Shown: positions 1-7,969, counted from the first letter of the stretch. The stretch is DNA of 64,000 nucleotides from Pseudomonas fluorescens (GCF_005938625.1 NZ_VCNJ01000029.1:124001-188000), one strand, 5' to 3'. Notes: a model not told the origin generated them from the letters alone. A program made the numbers and translations.

Positions 1-443
1 GCGTGCGGGCGCGCTTCAGCGGCATTGAAGCGCAGGATCACTGGAAGCTTGGCGAAAGCGCCTACGGCAAATTTGCCCTGGAAGTGTCTGGCGATTACAC
101 CCGAGCGAAGAACCTCGACACCGGCGAAGACTTGCCACGCATCGCACCGCTGCGGTTCAACACCGGGCTGCTGTGGGAACTGGACAAGTGGCAGGCGCGC
201 ATCGATATCGAACACGCCAGTTCACAACATCGCGTGCCGGACAATGAAAGCAGCACTGACGGTTACACCACGCTCGGCGCCAATGTGGGCTATCACTTCG
301 ATGTCGGCCAGAGCCAATGGCTGGCCTTCGTCAATGCCGAGAACCTGACCAATCAAACCGTGCGTTATGCCAGTTCGATCCTGCGCGACATTGCGCCGGC
401 GCAAGGGCGCAGCATTCAGGTCGGGTTGCGTACGACGTTCTGA
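1..443 (+). CDS. TonB-dependent outer-membrane receptor, C-terminal fragment
   Basis: The reading frame is open from the window edge, so the 5' part lies outside; the first in-frame GTG is not a real start. The visible ~146 residues look like the last strands of a TonB-dependent receptor barrel: alternating aromatic/polar strands (LRFNTGLLWEL, WQARIDIEHASSQ, YTTLGANVGYHF), a WLAFVNAENLTNQ strand resembling the conserved late-barrel 'NLFDK' type segment, and a terminal phenylalanine (LRTTF) as required for Bam-dependent insertion. The substrate cannot be told from this part. It ends 118 bp before the convergent LTA-synthase-like gene, with a REP hairpin between them. Confidence 0.75.
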   Translation, partial: VRARFSGIEAQDHWKLGESAYGKFALEVSGDYTRAKNLDTGEDLPRIAPLRFNTGLLWELDKWQARIDIEHASSQHRVPDNESSTDGYTTLGANVGYHFDVGQSQWLAFVNAENLTNQTVRYASSILRDIAPAQGRSIQVGLRTTF

Positions 444-463
444 CAAACACTGATTGCCGCTGA

Positions 464-552
464 AGGAGTTGCCGCAGGCTGCGATCTTTTGATCTCTATT
501 TTAAAAGCGAAAGATCGTCCGATCGCGGCCCGAGCCTGCGGCAGCTCCTACA
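464..552. repeat. REP/REPIN-like palindromic repeat, copy 1
   Basis: The left arm aggagttgccgcaggct and right arm agcctgcggcagctcct can pair almost fully, with GATC-rich inner sequence (tgcgatcttttgatc). It lies between two convergent genes, where it could stop transcription from both sides. Related copies are at 3011-3100 and 17109-17191. Confidence 0.85.
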
Positions 553-561
553 CGGGCGTGA

Positions 562-2772
562 TCAGGTGGATTGAGCCGTGTCGTCATCCGGCACGTCGTC
601 AAGGATGTCCTCTTGCCCCGGCAACTCAGTGATCACACTGAAATCCGTCACTTCAACCGCACCCAATCCATACCCCAGCAAATGGAAAGAAAACGCTTTG
701 CGCTCTTGCGGGTTGTCGAAGCTGAAGTTCATTTCCAGTGGCTGGTCGGCGGTTGCCACCATCTCCTGTGGCAAACCGATCTGCACATCCTGTTCAAACT
801 CCTTGGCCTTGAGTTGAATATACGCGGCCTGTTGCGGGTCAACCGAACGCACGGTCAGGCGTACGCGGGTGTGCGAGCCTTTGGGCATTTCCAGGTATTG
901 CGCGCCGATCAGGTTATCGGCCCAGTCATCCTTGATCTGCGCTTGCAGCGGGATGACGTTGGTGCTGCCGAATTGATAGCGATGATTGAGTGGCGTGCGC
1001 AGCAGTGACAGGTCGAGGGCATTGGCGCGGGCGGCGATTTGCCGGGCCGGGTGGCCGCTGTAGTTGCCTTTATAAGTGGCGCTTTCAGCGATGAAACCGG
1101 CGCTTTCGTAATAGCGGCAGCGACGCGGCATGTCGCACTCGGAAAAGATCCCCTGACCGTTGTGATAGCGCAGCTTGCCGTTGGTGAATGACATGATTTC
1201 GCGGCCGCTGTCATAGTCGCGAAACAGCGAGCGACCGCTCAGCGCGGAGGGCACCGGCAGGTCGAAGTAATCGAGAATCGACGTACTCAGATCGACGTGG
1301 CCATACACACCTTTGTTCAGCCGTGGCAGTTGTTCATGTTCCGGCGCCAGGGTCAGATTGAAGCCCCATGAAGACGCGAGGCGCACGCCGTCGATGCCGT
1401 GGGATTCGTCCGAGGTGATCACCACCAGCGTGTCTTTCAATACGCCCTGACGTTCGAGGCCGCGGAGGAACTGTTCCAGCGCATCGTCGAGATAACCGAC
1501 GGCCGCCTGTTTTGGCGTTTCGTAGCGCTCCAGATATTCCTCGGGCGCGGAGTAGGGCTGATGCGTGCCAACGGTCAGCAATGTCAGCATCCAAGGTTTT
1601 TTCTGCTTTTTCAGTTGGCCGACATAGTCCAACGCGCCTTCGAAAAACGCCTTGTCATCCTTGCCCCACGGGAACTCCAGATAGTTGCTGTTGGTGAACC
1701 ATTCCAGACCATGAGTTGCATCGAAACCGATGTGCGGCATGATCTTGTCTTTGGCCATGAAGCGCAGCCCGGCACCTTGCAGATAGTGCGTGCTGAAGCC
1801 GTGTTCACGCAGTTGCGCCGGCAGGCAGGCCTGATTGCGCTCGTTGAGGGTGAGCATTTCCACACCCTTGGGCGTGCCGTTGTTGAGCTTGTCGTAATCG
1901 CCGCAAAGCATCGCGTACAGACCGCGAATGGTCTGGTGGGTATGCAGCACGTAATCCGGGGTGTTCATGCCGCGCTCGGCCCAGCGGCTGAGGTTGGGCA
2001 TCAGGTCTTCCTGATAGTGGCTACCGATCGCCTCGCGGTTGGCGCGAATGTAGGCGCCGGGAATGCCTTCGAGGGCGATGATCAGCACATTGCGCGCTTG
2101 CCCCGGCGCGGCCAGCAGTTTCTGCCCGTTGAGGTCGACGTCGGTGAGCCCGGCCATGGCCGGCGCGGTTTCTTCGACATCACCGTCCAGCCATTCCTCG
2201 CCCCGAATCTGCAGATCGGCGACCTCGGTGGCGAGCAACTGGTGCGGCAGGTTGTACTGGCGCCACGGGTCTGCTTCGCTCGGCCACAGGTTTTGCGCAC
2301 CCCAGTGTGCGGCGAACAGCACCAGCGGCGCGCCCCAGACAGCACGGGGGAGGGCCGGACGCGGCATGCCATGGCCGGCAAACTGGGTCAGCAGCCAGAA
2401 CACCAGAGCCAGCAGCAAAGTGATGCCCAATGCCGGATGCGCCAGCCCGCCACCCGTGGAGTTCTCCACGAACTGCGGGTCGATCAGATAATGAATGTCG
2501 GAAGGCGTAGGCAGACGACCGACAGCGCTGACCAGTTCAGCGGTTGCCACTGCCAGCAATCCCCAGAACAGCAGCGCCGGCAAGGCCAGCCACCAGGCAC
2601 GACGATGCAGCAAAACCACCAACAGACTGCCGATGGCCAGATCCGACAAATAACCCAGCGGTGCCGACCAGCCCAGTGCCGCACGCAGGCACACCGGCAC
2701 CACCAGCACCAGAACAATCAGCGAAAAGAGGCGGGCATGCGGCTGCCGCAACCGGTTAAAAAGAGCGCTCAC
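562..2772 (-). CDS. LTA synthase-family (sulfatase-fold) membrane protein
   Basis: 736 aa. Four to five hydrophobic helices occupy roughly residues 13-160, followed by a large presumably periplasmic alkaline phosphatase/sulfatase-fold domain (PF00884 type). Visible metal/catalytic motifs are NVLIIALEG with Glu235, HTHQTIRG with the likely nucleophile Thr281, and TSDESHG with Asp455 and His458. This is the arrangement of LtaS/OpgB-type phosphoglycerol or phosphoethanolamine transferases, which move a head group from a phospholipid to a glycan or lipid. Pseudomonas makes no lipoteichoic acid, so the acceptor is unknown; osmoregulated glucans or an envelope lipid are options. It is monocistronic, and both flanking intergenic regions carry REP repeats. 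Confidence 0.8.
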   Translation of the reverse strand: MSALFNRLRQPHARLFSLIVLVLVVPVCLRAALGWSAPLGYLSDLAIGSLLVVLLHRRAWWLALPALLFWGLLAVATAELVSAVGRLPTPSDIHYLIDPQFVENSTGGGLAHPALGITLLLALVFWLLTQFAGHGMPRPALPRAVWGAPLVLFAAHWGAQNLWPSEADPWRQYNLPHQLLATEVADLQIRGEEWLDGDVEETAPAMAGLTDVDLNGQKLLAAPGQARNVLIIALEGIPGAYIRANREAIGSHYQEDLMPNLSRWAERGMNTPDYVLHTHQTIRGLYAMLCGDYDKLNNGTPKGVEMLTLNERNQACLPAQLREHGFSTHYLQGAGLRFMAKDKIMPHIGFDATHGLEWFTNSNYLEFPWGKDDKAFFEGALDYVGQLKKQKKPWMLTLLTVGTHQPYSAPEEYLERYETPKQAAVGYLDDALEQFLRGLERQGVLKDTLVVITSDESHGIDGVRLASSWGFNLTLAPEHEQLPRLNKGVYGHVDLSTSILDYFDLPVPSALSGRSLFRDYDSGREIMSFTNGKLRYHNGQGIFSECDMPRRCRYYESAGFIAESATYKGNYSGHPARQIAARANALDLSLLRTPLNHRYQFGSTNVIPLQAQIKDDWADNLIGAQYLEMPKGSHTRVRLTVRSVDPQQAAYIQLKAKEFEQDVQIGLPQEMVATADQPLEMNFSFDNPQERKAFSFHLLGYGLGAVEVTDFSVITELPGQEDILDDVPDDDTAQST

Positions 2773-3206
2773 AAAAAAGACCTTCCAGCCATTAAATCGT
2801 CATAAAAGTGTGCGCGATGATACCAAGGGTGAGCTGTCTGATCGCCCTTTAAAACGCACAGCTGATGCGCTGGTGCGGCGGTTTCTGAAGGAGATGGAAT
2901 GTCTGCAGCCCTGACCGGGCCTCGTGTGGCAGGGCAATCGGCGATATTGCTGTTGGTGGATTTATTGTTTCAGGCTGTTTACCCCGTCATCCGCCAACGA
3001 ATGCCAATGCAGGAGCTGCGGCACGCTGCGATCTTTTGATCTTGGTATCGAAACCCGGAATCAACAGATCGCAGCCTCGTTTCACTCGACAGCTCCTACA
3101 TCTGATTTGTGCAGGCCACAATCGAAGGGGGCCTTTGATCCGCAAAAGCTGCACTTGCGAAACGTTACGATTTACAATGCCCGACCTCTGATGGAGATCA
3201 GCCTCC
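2773..3206. other. Intergenic region between divergent genes (434 bp)
   Basis: It lies between divergently transcribed genes, so it should hold both promoters. The only structure I see is the REP copy at 3011-3100. A long frame running through this region into the next gene (2924-4258) is a shadow in the wrong frame. Confidence 0.6.
3011..3100. repeat. REP/REPIN-like palindromic repeat, copy 2 (degenerate)
   Basis: The ends aggagctgcggc...gctgcgatcttttgatc and gatcgcagcc...agctcctaca match the other copies. The right arm is decayed (gcagcctcgtttcactcgacagctcct), so the hairpin is imperfect. Unusually it sits in a divergent promoter region, not between convergent genes. Confidence 0.8.
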
Positions 3207-4226
3207 GTGGATGTTCTCGCGCAACTCTATGTTCACCTCGATCGGTGGATCATCGCCCCGGTCAGCGGGCAGTTCATCGGTCTGTTCGATCTGAATGGCC
3301 GCCTCGGCGTAGCTTTTATTGTCGCGTCCTACAGCGTCGCTTACGTCCTGTTCCGCTACAGAAAATCCCGACAACTCACCGCATCCAGCTCCTTCTGGCA
3401 TTTCATCGGTGGCAGTCGCGTGTTCGGGCATCGCTCGGCGTGGCTGGACTATCGCTACTTTTTCATCAAAGCCATTCTCAAAGTCGTCTGGGTGCTGCCG
3501 ATCGTGGCGCTGATCGATCCGTGGATCCTGCGCTCCGGCGACTATCAGCAGTTTTTTACCCAGCTGTGGGGCGCCCGCGAGCAAGTGCCGAATCACCCGA
3601 TGACTGCGCTGTTTTACGGATCGGGCGTGTTCCTGCTCAGAGACTTCCTGCATTACTGGATTCATCGCGCCTTTCACTCGCGCTATCTGTGGGACTTTCA
3701 CAAGGTTCATCATTCCGCGCCGGTGCTGGTGCCCGCCACGGCGAGCCGGATTCACATCGTCGAAACGCTGGTGGAACGACTGGTGATGACGGTCGGCCTC
3801 GGGGCATTTGCCGGTGTGGTCTGGTACGCGTGCGGAGGGGCGATCAGCCGCTACACCTTGTTCGGCGTGACCTGGCTGGTGCTGATCGTCAACAGCCTGG
3901 CGGCGAATCTGCGCCACAGTCACGTCTGGTTATCGTTTGGCCCGACGATCGAGCACGTGCTCAACAGCCCGGCGCAGCACCAGATTCACCACAGCGATGC
4001 GCCACGCCACCACAACAAGAACTTCGCCACCAATCTGTCGATCTGGGACTGGATGTTCGGCACGCTCTATCTCACCACTTCAACACCGGAACCGTTGCGC
4101 TTTGGCACGGGCGAGGCCGATCGCGGGCGCTACCTCACGCTGTACGACTTGATCGTCACACCCTTCGTCGACAGCGCGCGCCGCTTTCTGTCTGCCTTAC
4201 GTCCTCGTGCTATCGATATGCGATAA
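3207..4226 (+). CDS. Sterol desaturase / fatty acid hydroxylase superfamily protein
   Basis: 339 aa with a GTG start. A GGAG (3193-3196) lies 10 nt upstream, and the frame gains hydrophobic segments directly after it. It is a polytopic membrane di-iron oxygenase of the FA_hydroxylase superfamily (PF04116 type). The histidine clusters are in order: His149/HRAFH (153-157), HKVHH (165-169) and HQIHH (258-262), with a further HH in DAPRHHNKN. Such enzymes hydroxylate or desaturate lipids using O2; the substrate cannot be deduced. It is followed after 75 bp by a secreted binding protein on the same strand. The stretch between them (tttctgttttttatatc) is AT-rich and could hold a promoter, so co-transcription is uncertain. 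Confidence 0.85.
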   Translation: MDVLAQLYVHLDRWIIAPVSGQFIGLFDLNGRLGVAFIVASYSVAYVLFRYRKSRQLTASSSFWHFIGGSRVFGHRSAWLDYRYFFIKAILKVVWVLPIVALIDPWILRSGDYQQFFTQLWGAREQVPNHPMTALFYGSGVFLLRDFLHYWIHRAFHSRYLWDFHKVHHSAPVLVPATASRIHIVETLVERLVMTVGLGAFAGVVWYACGGAISRYTLFGVTWLVLIVNSLAANLRHSHVWLSFGPTIEHVLNSPAQHQIHHSDAPRHHNKNFATNLSIWDWMFGTLYLTTSTPEPLRFGTGEADRGRYLTLYDLIVTPFVDSARRFLSALRPRAIDMR

Positions 4227-4300
4227 AGATATTTAAGTTCTGTTTTTTATATCTATAAAGTCAGTCCTTTCAGCAAACCACCCCATGCTGCGAGGTTGTC

Positions 4301-5317
4301 ATGGCCACACCGTTCAAACGTTCCGCACTGACTCTGTTGGCCGCTTCTTTGGCCGCGAGTGCGTTGTTCAGCACCGGCGCTCAGGCCGAAGGCAAGATCA
4401 GCATCGCTCAGCAGTTCGGCATCGGTTACCTGATTCTCGATGTAGTGCGTGACCAGAACCTCATCGAAAAACACGGCAAAGCGCAGGGCCTCGACATCAA
4501 GGTCGACTGGAACAGCATTTCCGGCGCCACGGCGATGAACGAAGCGTTGCTCACCGGCTCGCTCGACGTGGTTTCCGCCGGTGTACCGCCGATGCTCACC
4601 GTGTGGGATCGCACCAAGGGCAAACAGAACGTCAAAGCCATCGCCGCACTGGGTTCGATGCCCAACTATCTGCTGACCAACAATCCGAACATCAAGACCC
4701 TCAAGGACTTCACCGACAAGGACCGGATTGCCGTGCCGGCCGCCGGTGTCGGCTTCCAGTCGCGCACCTTGCAGATCGAAACCGCCAAGCAGTTCGGTGA
4801 CGCGCAGTACAAGAAATTCGACGATATTTCAGTGAGCCTGCCGCACCCCGATGCGACGGCCGCGCTGATTGCCGGCGGCTCGGAAATCAACTCGCACTTC
4901 TCCAGCCCACCGTTCCAGTATCAGGCGTTGCAAAATCCCAACGTGCACAAAGTGCTGAGCTCTTATGACGTGCTCGGCGGGCAGGCGACATTCAACGTGC
5001 TGTACACCACGGAAAAATTCCACGACGAAAACCCGAAAACCTACAAGGCGTTTTATGACGCGCTGGCCGAAGCCGAGAAGATCATCAAGGCTGATAAGCC
5101 GGCGGCGGCTCAGGCGTACATTCGTGTCGAGCAGTCGAAGTTGCCGCTTGCGCTGGTCGAGCAAATCGTCAAGGACCCGGAAATCGATTTCACCGTGGTG
5201 CCGCAGCGCACCTTCATCTACGCCGAAAAATTGCAGGAGCTGGGCGTGCTGAAGAACAAGGCTGACAGCTGGAAGGATTACTTCTTTGAAGAGGCGCATG
5301 GTGGCGCGGGGAGTTGA
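4301..5317 (+). CDS. ABC transporter substrate-binding protein, NMT1/SsuA/TauA type
   Basis: 338 aa with a clear Sec signal peptide (MATPFKRS, hydrophobic core, cleavage predicted after AQA at ~29). The mature part is a periplasmic type-II binding protein of the sulfonate/nitrate/taurine/thiamin-precursor group: GIGYLILDVVRDQNLIEKHGKAQG early, then SGATAMNEALLTGSLDVVSAGVPPML, and a helix-rich C terminus. In this family the protein delivers a small organosulfur or amine compound to an inner-membrane ABC importer. No permease or ATPase gene is next to it, so it is an orphan here. A strong terminator follows 8 bp after the stop codon. The ligand is unknown. Confidence 0.85.
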   Translation: MATPFKRSALTLLAASLAASALFSTGAQAEGKISIAQQFGIGYLILDVVRDQNLIEKHGKAQGLDIKVDWNSISGATAMNEALLTGSLDVVSAGVPPMLTVWDRTKGKQNVKAIAALGSMPNYLLTNNPNIKTLKDFTDKDRIAVPAAGVGFQSRTLQIETAKQFGDAQYKKFDDISVSLPHPDATAALIAGGSEINSHFSSPPFQYQALQNPNVHKVLSSYDVLGGQATFNVLYTTEKFHDENPKTYKAFYDALAEAEKIIKADKPAAAQAYIRVEQSKLPLALVEQIVKDPEIDFTVVPQRTFIYAEKLQELGVLKNKADSWKDYFFEEAHGGAGS

Positions 5318-5324
5318 TAGAACA

Positions 5325-5349
5325 GGGGCAACGTCTGTTGCCCCTTTTT
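5325..5349 (+). terminator. Rho-independent terminator after the binding-protein gene
   Basis: Perfect 8-bp stem ggggcaac (5325-5332) / gttgcccc (5337-5344), loop gtct, then five T. It sits between convergent genes; the minus-strand XRE gene ends at 5354 and has a short A-run on its other side. Confidence 0.9.
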
Positions 5350-5353
5350 CCAT

Positions 5354-5551
5354 TCAGGATTCGCCATCATCGAAGATGCTTTCAATCGGCATCTCGAACG
5401 CCCGGGCAATCTGAAAGGCCAGTGGCAGGCTCGGGTCGTAGCGTTCGTTTTCGATGGCGTTGATGGTCTGGCGCGACACGTTCAGGCGTTGCGCCAGATC
5501 GACTTGCGACCACTTGCGCTCGGCGCGCAATTCCTTGAGGCGATTTTTCAT
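5354..5551 (-). CDS. Small XRE/Cro-type transcriptional regulator
   Basis: 65 aa. I start it at MKNRLKEL, not at an upstream in-frame Met, because the upstream residues are another gene read out of frame and because the ATG overlaps the preceding stop as ATGA. The whole protein is one HTH_3 domain: MKNRLKELRAERKWSQ, then VDLAQRLNVSRQTINAIENE (helices 2-3, recognition helix), and YDPSLPLAFQIARAFEMPIESIFD. It belongs to the compact YgzD/Cro-like regulators usually paired with a membrane protein. Translational coupling to the membrane gene and a nearby palindrome at 5935-5954 suggest autoregulation. Confidence 0.9.
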   Translation of the reverse strand: MKNRLKELRAERKWSQVDLAQRLNVSRQTINAIENERYDPSLPLAFQIARAFEMPIESIFDDGES

Positions 5552-5922
5552 TGGTAGCGGCGTCGCGCAATTTGCAGGCCGACAATCCACATCAGCCCCA
5601 TCACCGGCCACACACACGTCCACGGAATGTGCGGAGCGCCGACGTTTTCCAGAAAACCGTAGCTGAAGGTCAACAGTGCCGAGGCGGCGAAGGCAAACCC
5701 CAACGCTTCGAACTGGATGCGCAGATGCATTTCGTCCATGCGCCGCATGTTGCGCACGATGGCCCAGCACATCAGTCCCGCCGGAATGACCGGCGTCAGT
5801 GCGACGGCCGAGCGCAGCACGATGGGGGCGTCCATCAGGTATTGCGAGGCAATCAATGAAGCTGTCAGCACCAGCATGTAGATGATTAATGCTGCGCCCA
5901 ATTCGAGGTAATACCGGTTCAT
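5548..5922 (-). CDS. Four-helix membrane protein paired with XRE regulator
   Basis: 124 aa, family not recognised. Four hydrophobic stretches are visible: YLELGAALIIYMLVLTASLIA, VLRSAVALTPVIPAGLMCWA, ALGFAFAASALLTFSYGFLE and IPWTCVWPVMGLMWIVGLQ. A short cytoplasmic basic/acidic loop (RNMRRMDEMHLRIQFE) lies in the middle. Such small membrane proteins often precede a 65-70 aa XRE regulator in proteobacteria; their role is not established. The gene is first in the pair, and its stop overlaps the regulator start by 4 bp. The start is ATG at 5920-5922. Confidence 0.75.
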   Translation of the reverse strand: MNRYYLELGAALIIYMLVLTASLIASQYLMDAPIVLRSAVALTPVIPAGLMCWAIVRNMRRMDEMHLRIQFEALGFAFAASALLTFSYGFLENVGAPHIPWTCVWPVMGLMWIVGLQIARRRYQ

Positions 5923-5934
5923 TCTTTACTTCCT

Positions 5935-5954
5935 ATGTAAAAGACCCTTTACAT
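5935..5954. promoter_or_regulatory. Candidate XRE operator (inverted repeat ATGTAAA-N6-TTTACAT)
   Basis: A perfect 7-bp inverted repeat with a 6-nt spacer lies 13 bp upstream of the start of the membrane protein/XRE pair. A further half-site tgtaaa occurs at 5976-5981. The position and symmetry suit an HTH_3 dimer repressing its own operon. This is inferred; binding was not tested. Confidence 0.55.
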
Positions 5955-6155
5955 GGTCACCGAAGATTTATCCGCTGTAAAGCACGCTTTCCATCATGAC
6001 TGGTAGCCTCGAACAGACTCATGCCGGAGGATTTTCGCTTAGGTCTGCAGCTTAGGGCACGCTTTCTGGACAGCGTAATAGCCACTCAGTAGCATTCGAC
6101 TCCAACGGATTATCCCTTCGCACGTCGTCCGACGTGGAACGCTCAAGGAATCGAC
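5955..6155. other. Divergent intergenic region
   Basis: About 230 bp separates the XRE pair from the small-gene pair. Apart from the inverted repeat above I see no ORF with coding character or stable hairpin. It should carry the promoter of the 6156 gene. Confidence 0.5.
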
Positions 6156-6416
6156 ATGCGCGACACCCCCATTGACCAGAAACGAACGGTCGTGACCCAG
6201 GTCAACGGCGAGATTCGCTACGAAACCCAGATCAGTTTCAGCTCCACGTCGCTCGTCGATGGCGAAATTCGGGTGCATCGTGCTGAAGGCAATCAGCTAG
6301 ACATTCCGGTGGCCGGGGCGGACTTCGCTTGGCGCATTGATCTGGATGGGGTGCATAGAGTACCGGTGACGCAGGCAGCGGTTGAACCGGTGGAACCGCT
6401 GCCTGTCACAGCTTGA
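6156..6416 (+). CDS. Hypothetical small protein (86 aa)
   Basis: No family recognised. It is soluble, with no signal peptide or membrane helix. A beta-rich pattern (KRTVVTQVNGEIRYETQISFSS, VDGEIRVHRAEGNQLDIPVAG) contains two GEIR motifs about 20 residues apart, then ends in a Pro/Val-rich tail. It starts at ATG preceded by AAGGA (6146-6150). The stop codon overlaps the next start (TTGA), so the two genes are probably translated together. Confidence 0.65.
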   Translation: MRDTPIDQKRTVVTQVNGEIRYETQISFSSTSLVDGEIRVHRAEGNQLDIPVAGADFAWRIDLDGVHRVPVTQAAVEPVEPLPVTA

Positions 6417-6649
6417 AGTTATTCACCTCGAAAACCGTGTGGATCACCCTTGGGCTGTGGTTCTTCGTCAGTTCGGTGTTCGGTTGGCTGGGGATTGTGG
6501 CGGCAGGCGGATATCTCGGTTACCAGTGGCGTGAGGTGGAAAAGCGCAAGGAGCAGTTGGCCAAGGCAACCGTCGTTGAAGCCGTGCCCCGTTCCGGCTC
6601 GGGGATGTCACGGGAAAGCGTGCGCAGGGCTTTGGCTCGCAATCGTTAA
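6413..6649 (+). CDS. Hypothetical single-helix membrane protein (78 aa)
   Basis: A TTG start (6413-6415) overlaps the upstream stop by 4 bp; a later GTG (Val9) is an alternative. One strong membrane helix, TLGLWFFVSSVFGWLGIV with Gly-rich end, is followed by a basic cytoplasmic tail (WREVEKRKEQLAKATVVEAV) that could form a short coiled coil. No family recognised. The gene is closed by a strong terminator. With the 86-aa gene it forms a two-gene unit of unknown role. Confidence 0.65.
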   Translation: MKLFTSKTVWITLGLWFFVSSVFGWLGIVAAGGYLGYQWREVEKRKEQLAKATVVEAVPRSGSGMSRESVRRALARNR

Positions 6650-6670
6650 TTCGGCACACATCAAAAACAA

Positions 6671-6710
6671 AAAAGGGGCGGTCTGATCATCGATCAGGCC
6701 GCCCCTTTTT
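6671..6710. terminator. Bidirectional Rho-independent terminator
   Basis: ggggcgg (6675-6681) pairs with ccgcccc (6699-6705), and the inner tgatc..gatca extends the stem. It has four A on the left and five T on the right, so it can serve both the plus-strand small genes and the convergent copper operon (ends 6728). Confidence 0.9.
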
Positions 6711-6727
6711 ATTGCCGCTCAGTCAGA

Positions 6728-7207
6728 TCAGTGCATTTTGCTGTGATCGTGACCTTCCATGTTGGTCAGCGCGCGAACCGGCGCTTTGACTTCGATGGTC
6801 TCTTTCTCGCCTTTGGCGTTTTCCACGGTCAGGGTCAGCGGCACGCTTTCGCCTTCCTTCAGCTGACCGGTCAGGCCCATCAGCATCACGTGGTAGCCGT
6901 TCGGATCAAGCTTGACCGCTTTGCCGGCTGGCAGCTCGACGAACTTCACCGGGCCCATGCTCATGACGTCGTTCTTCATGGTCATTTCGTGGATCTGCAC
7001 GTCTTTGGCCACGGGTGTCGCGACGCTGAGCAACTTGCTGTCGCTATCGGCGGTCAGGGTCATGAATGCACCGCTGGCGGACTGGGTCGGCACGGTGGCA
7101 CGGACCCAGGCATCGTCGACTTTGGTCGCTGCGGTCGCCTGGAAGGCCAGACCCAGCAGAGAAAAACCGATGACAGCGTGTTTGATGTGGTTCAGAACAG
7201 GTTGCAT
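6728..7207 (-). CDS. Periplasmic copper chaperone PCuAC
   Basis: 159 aa. I start at MQPVLNHIKH because its ATG overlaps the upstream SCO1 stop by one base (TGATG) and begins a signal peptide (hydrophobic VIGFSLLGLAF, cleavage near ATA-AT). The Cu(I) site of the PCuAC/DUF461 family is intact and exactly spaced: His73-X10-Met84-X21-His106-X-Met108. A His/Met-rich C-terminal tail (MEGHDHSKMH) may bind copper too. PCuAC gives Cu(I) to the CuA centre of cytochrome c oxidase, working with SCO1 (upstream gene). It is the last gene of the two-gene operon before a terminator. Confidence 0.92.
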   Translation of the reverse strand: MQPVLNHIKHAVIGFSLLGLAFQATAATKVDDAWVRATVPTQSASGAFMTLTADSDSKLLSVATPVAKDVQIHEMTMKNDVMSMGPVKFVELPAGKAVKLDPNGYHVMLMGLTGQLKEGESVPLTLTVENAKGEKETIEVKAPVRALTNMEGHDHSKMH

Positions 7208-7812
7208 CAGCAAACCTCCATAACAGTAAGCAAATCTTCCGTGCATTGTTCTGCCGAAAGCGAGGTGGACAGACCCAGGCGCAAGCCGCCGTTGGAGTCG
7301 TAAACGTAACTGGTGGCGGTATGCGAGATGGTGTACGTGTCGCCGGCCGGGACTTTTTCGTAGAACACGTCGAATTCCTTGGCCGTGGCTGCCGTTTCCT
7401 CCAGCGTGCCGTACAGCGCAACGAAGGTCGGGTCGAAAGCCTTCATGTAGGCGTCGAGGATTTCCGGGGTGTCGCGCTCGGGATCGAGGCTGATGAAGAT
7501 CACCTGCAAACGATCGCCATCGGCGCCCATCAGCTTCTTGATTTTTGCCGCGCGGGCGAGGGTTGTCGGGCAGACTGCCGGGCACTGGGTGAAGCCGAAG
7601 AAGACCATCGGCATCATGCCGCGAAAGCTCGACAGCGTCATGGTTTCGCCGTCGGTGTTCTTCAGTTTGAAGGTGCGCCCCATGATCTTGTTACTCAGAT
7701 CCTTGCCGTACTTGTACGACAGTTGGCCGCGGGTGTCGCAGCCGGCGAGCAGGCCTAGCCCGAGCACGCCCATTCCCGCAAGCACCTTGCGGCGAGTCAA
7801 CAAAGCCGTCAT
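7207..7812 (-). CDS. SCO1/SenC family copper-delivery thioredoxin-fold lipoprotein
   Basis: 201 aa. N-terminal RRK followed by a hydrophobic core and a lipobox LLAGC (Cys25) indicates a lipid-anchored periplasmic protein. The SCO copper site is complete: CPAVC (Cys77, Cys81) in the thioredoxin fold, and distal His164 in YTISHTATSYVYD. The fold markers FFGFTQCP and ISLDPERDTP are typical. SCO proteins reduce and metallate CuA of cytochrome oxidase; a periplasmic redox role is an alternative. It is translationally coupled to PCuAC. A 24-nt hairpin (7832-7856) lies just upstream of the start, with unknown significance. Confidence 0.92.
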   Translation of the reverse strand: MTALLTRRKVLAGMGVLGLGLLAGCDTRGQLSYKYGKDLSNKIMGRTFKLKNTDGETMTLSSFRGMMPMVFFGFTQCPAVCPTTLARAAKIKKLMGADGDRLQVIFISLDPERDTPEILDAYMKAFDPTFVALYGTLEETAATAKEFDVFYEKVPAGDTYTISHTATSYVYDSNGGLRLGLSTSLSAEQCTEDLLTVMEVC

Positions 7813-7969
7813 CTAATACCGCCTTTTGCAGCCCGTCAGTCGGCAGGACTGGCGGGGGGTTAACCGTAAAAGCGGCGCATGATACCAAACTGAAGGCAGA
7901 CGCCGGCCACGGATCGCCGCACGGCACAGGATCGAGCGACAAAAGGTGTAAGAAAAAGTGACGACAGAC

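Noticed and set aside
2924..4258. 444-aa plus-strand frame covering the sterol-desaturase gene.
   Set aside because: The other frame holds the intact histidine motifs and membrane helices; this one is Arg/Ser-rich with no recognisable domain and runs through a REP repeat.
5552..5770. N-terminal extension of the XRE regulator to 138 aa.
   Set aside because: The extension is the membrane-protein gene read out of frame. The 65-aa start is ATGA-coupled and covers the whole HTH domain.
7208..7585. Extended 285-aa version of the copper chaperone.
   Set aside because: The extension overlaps the SCO1 gene out of frame; MQPVLNH begins the signal peptide and overlaps the SCO1 stop.
7832..7856. Hairpin before SCO1 as a terminator for the OM channel gene.
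   Set aside because: One-mismatch stem but no T-run in the minus-strand direction; it could equally be a 5'-UTR structure, so not called.
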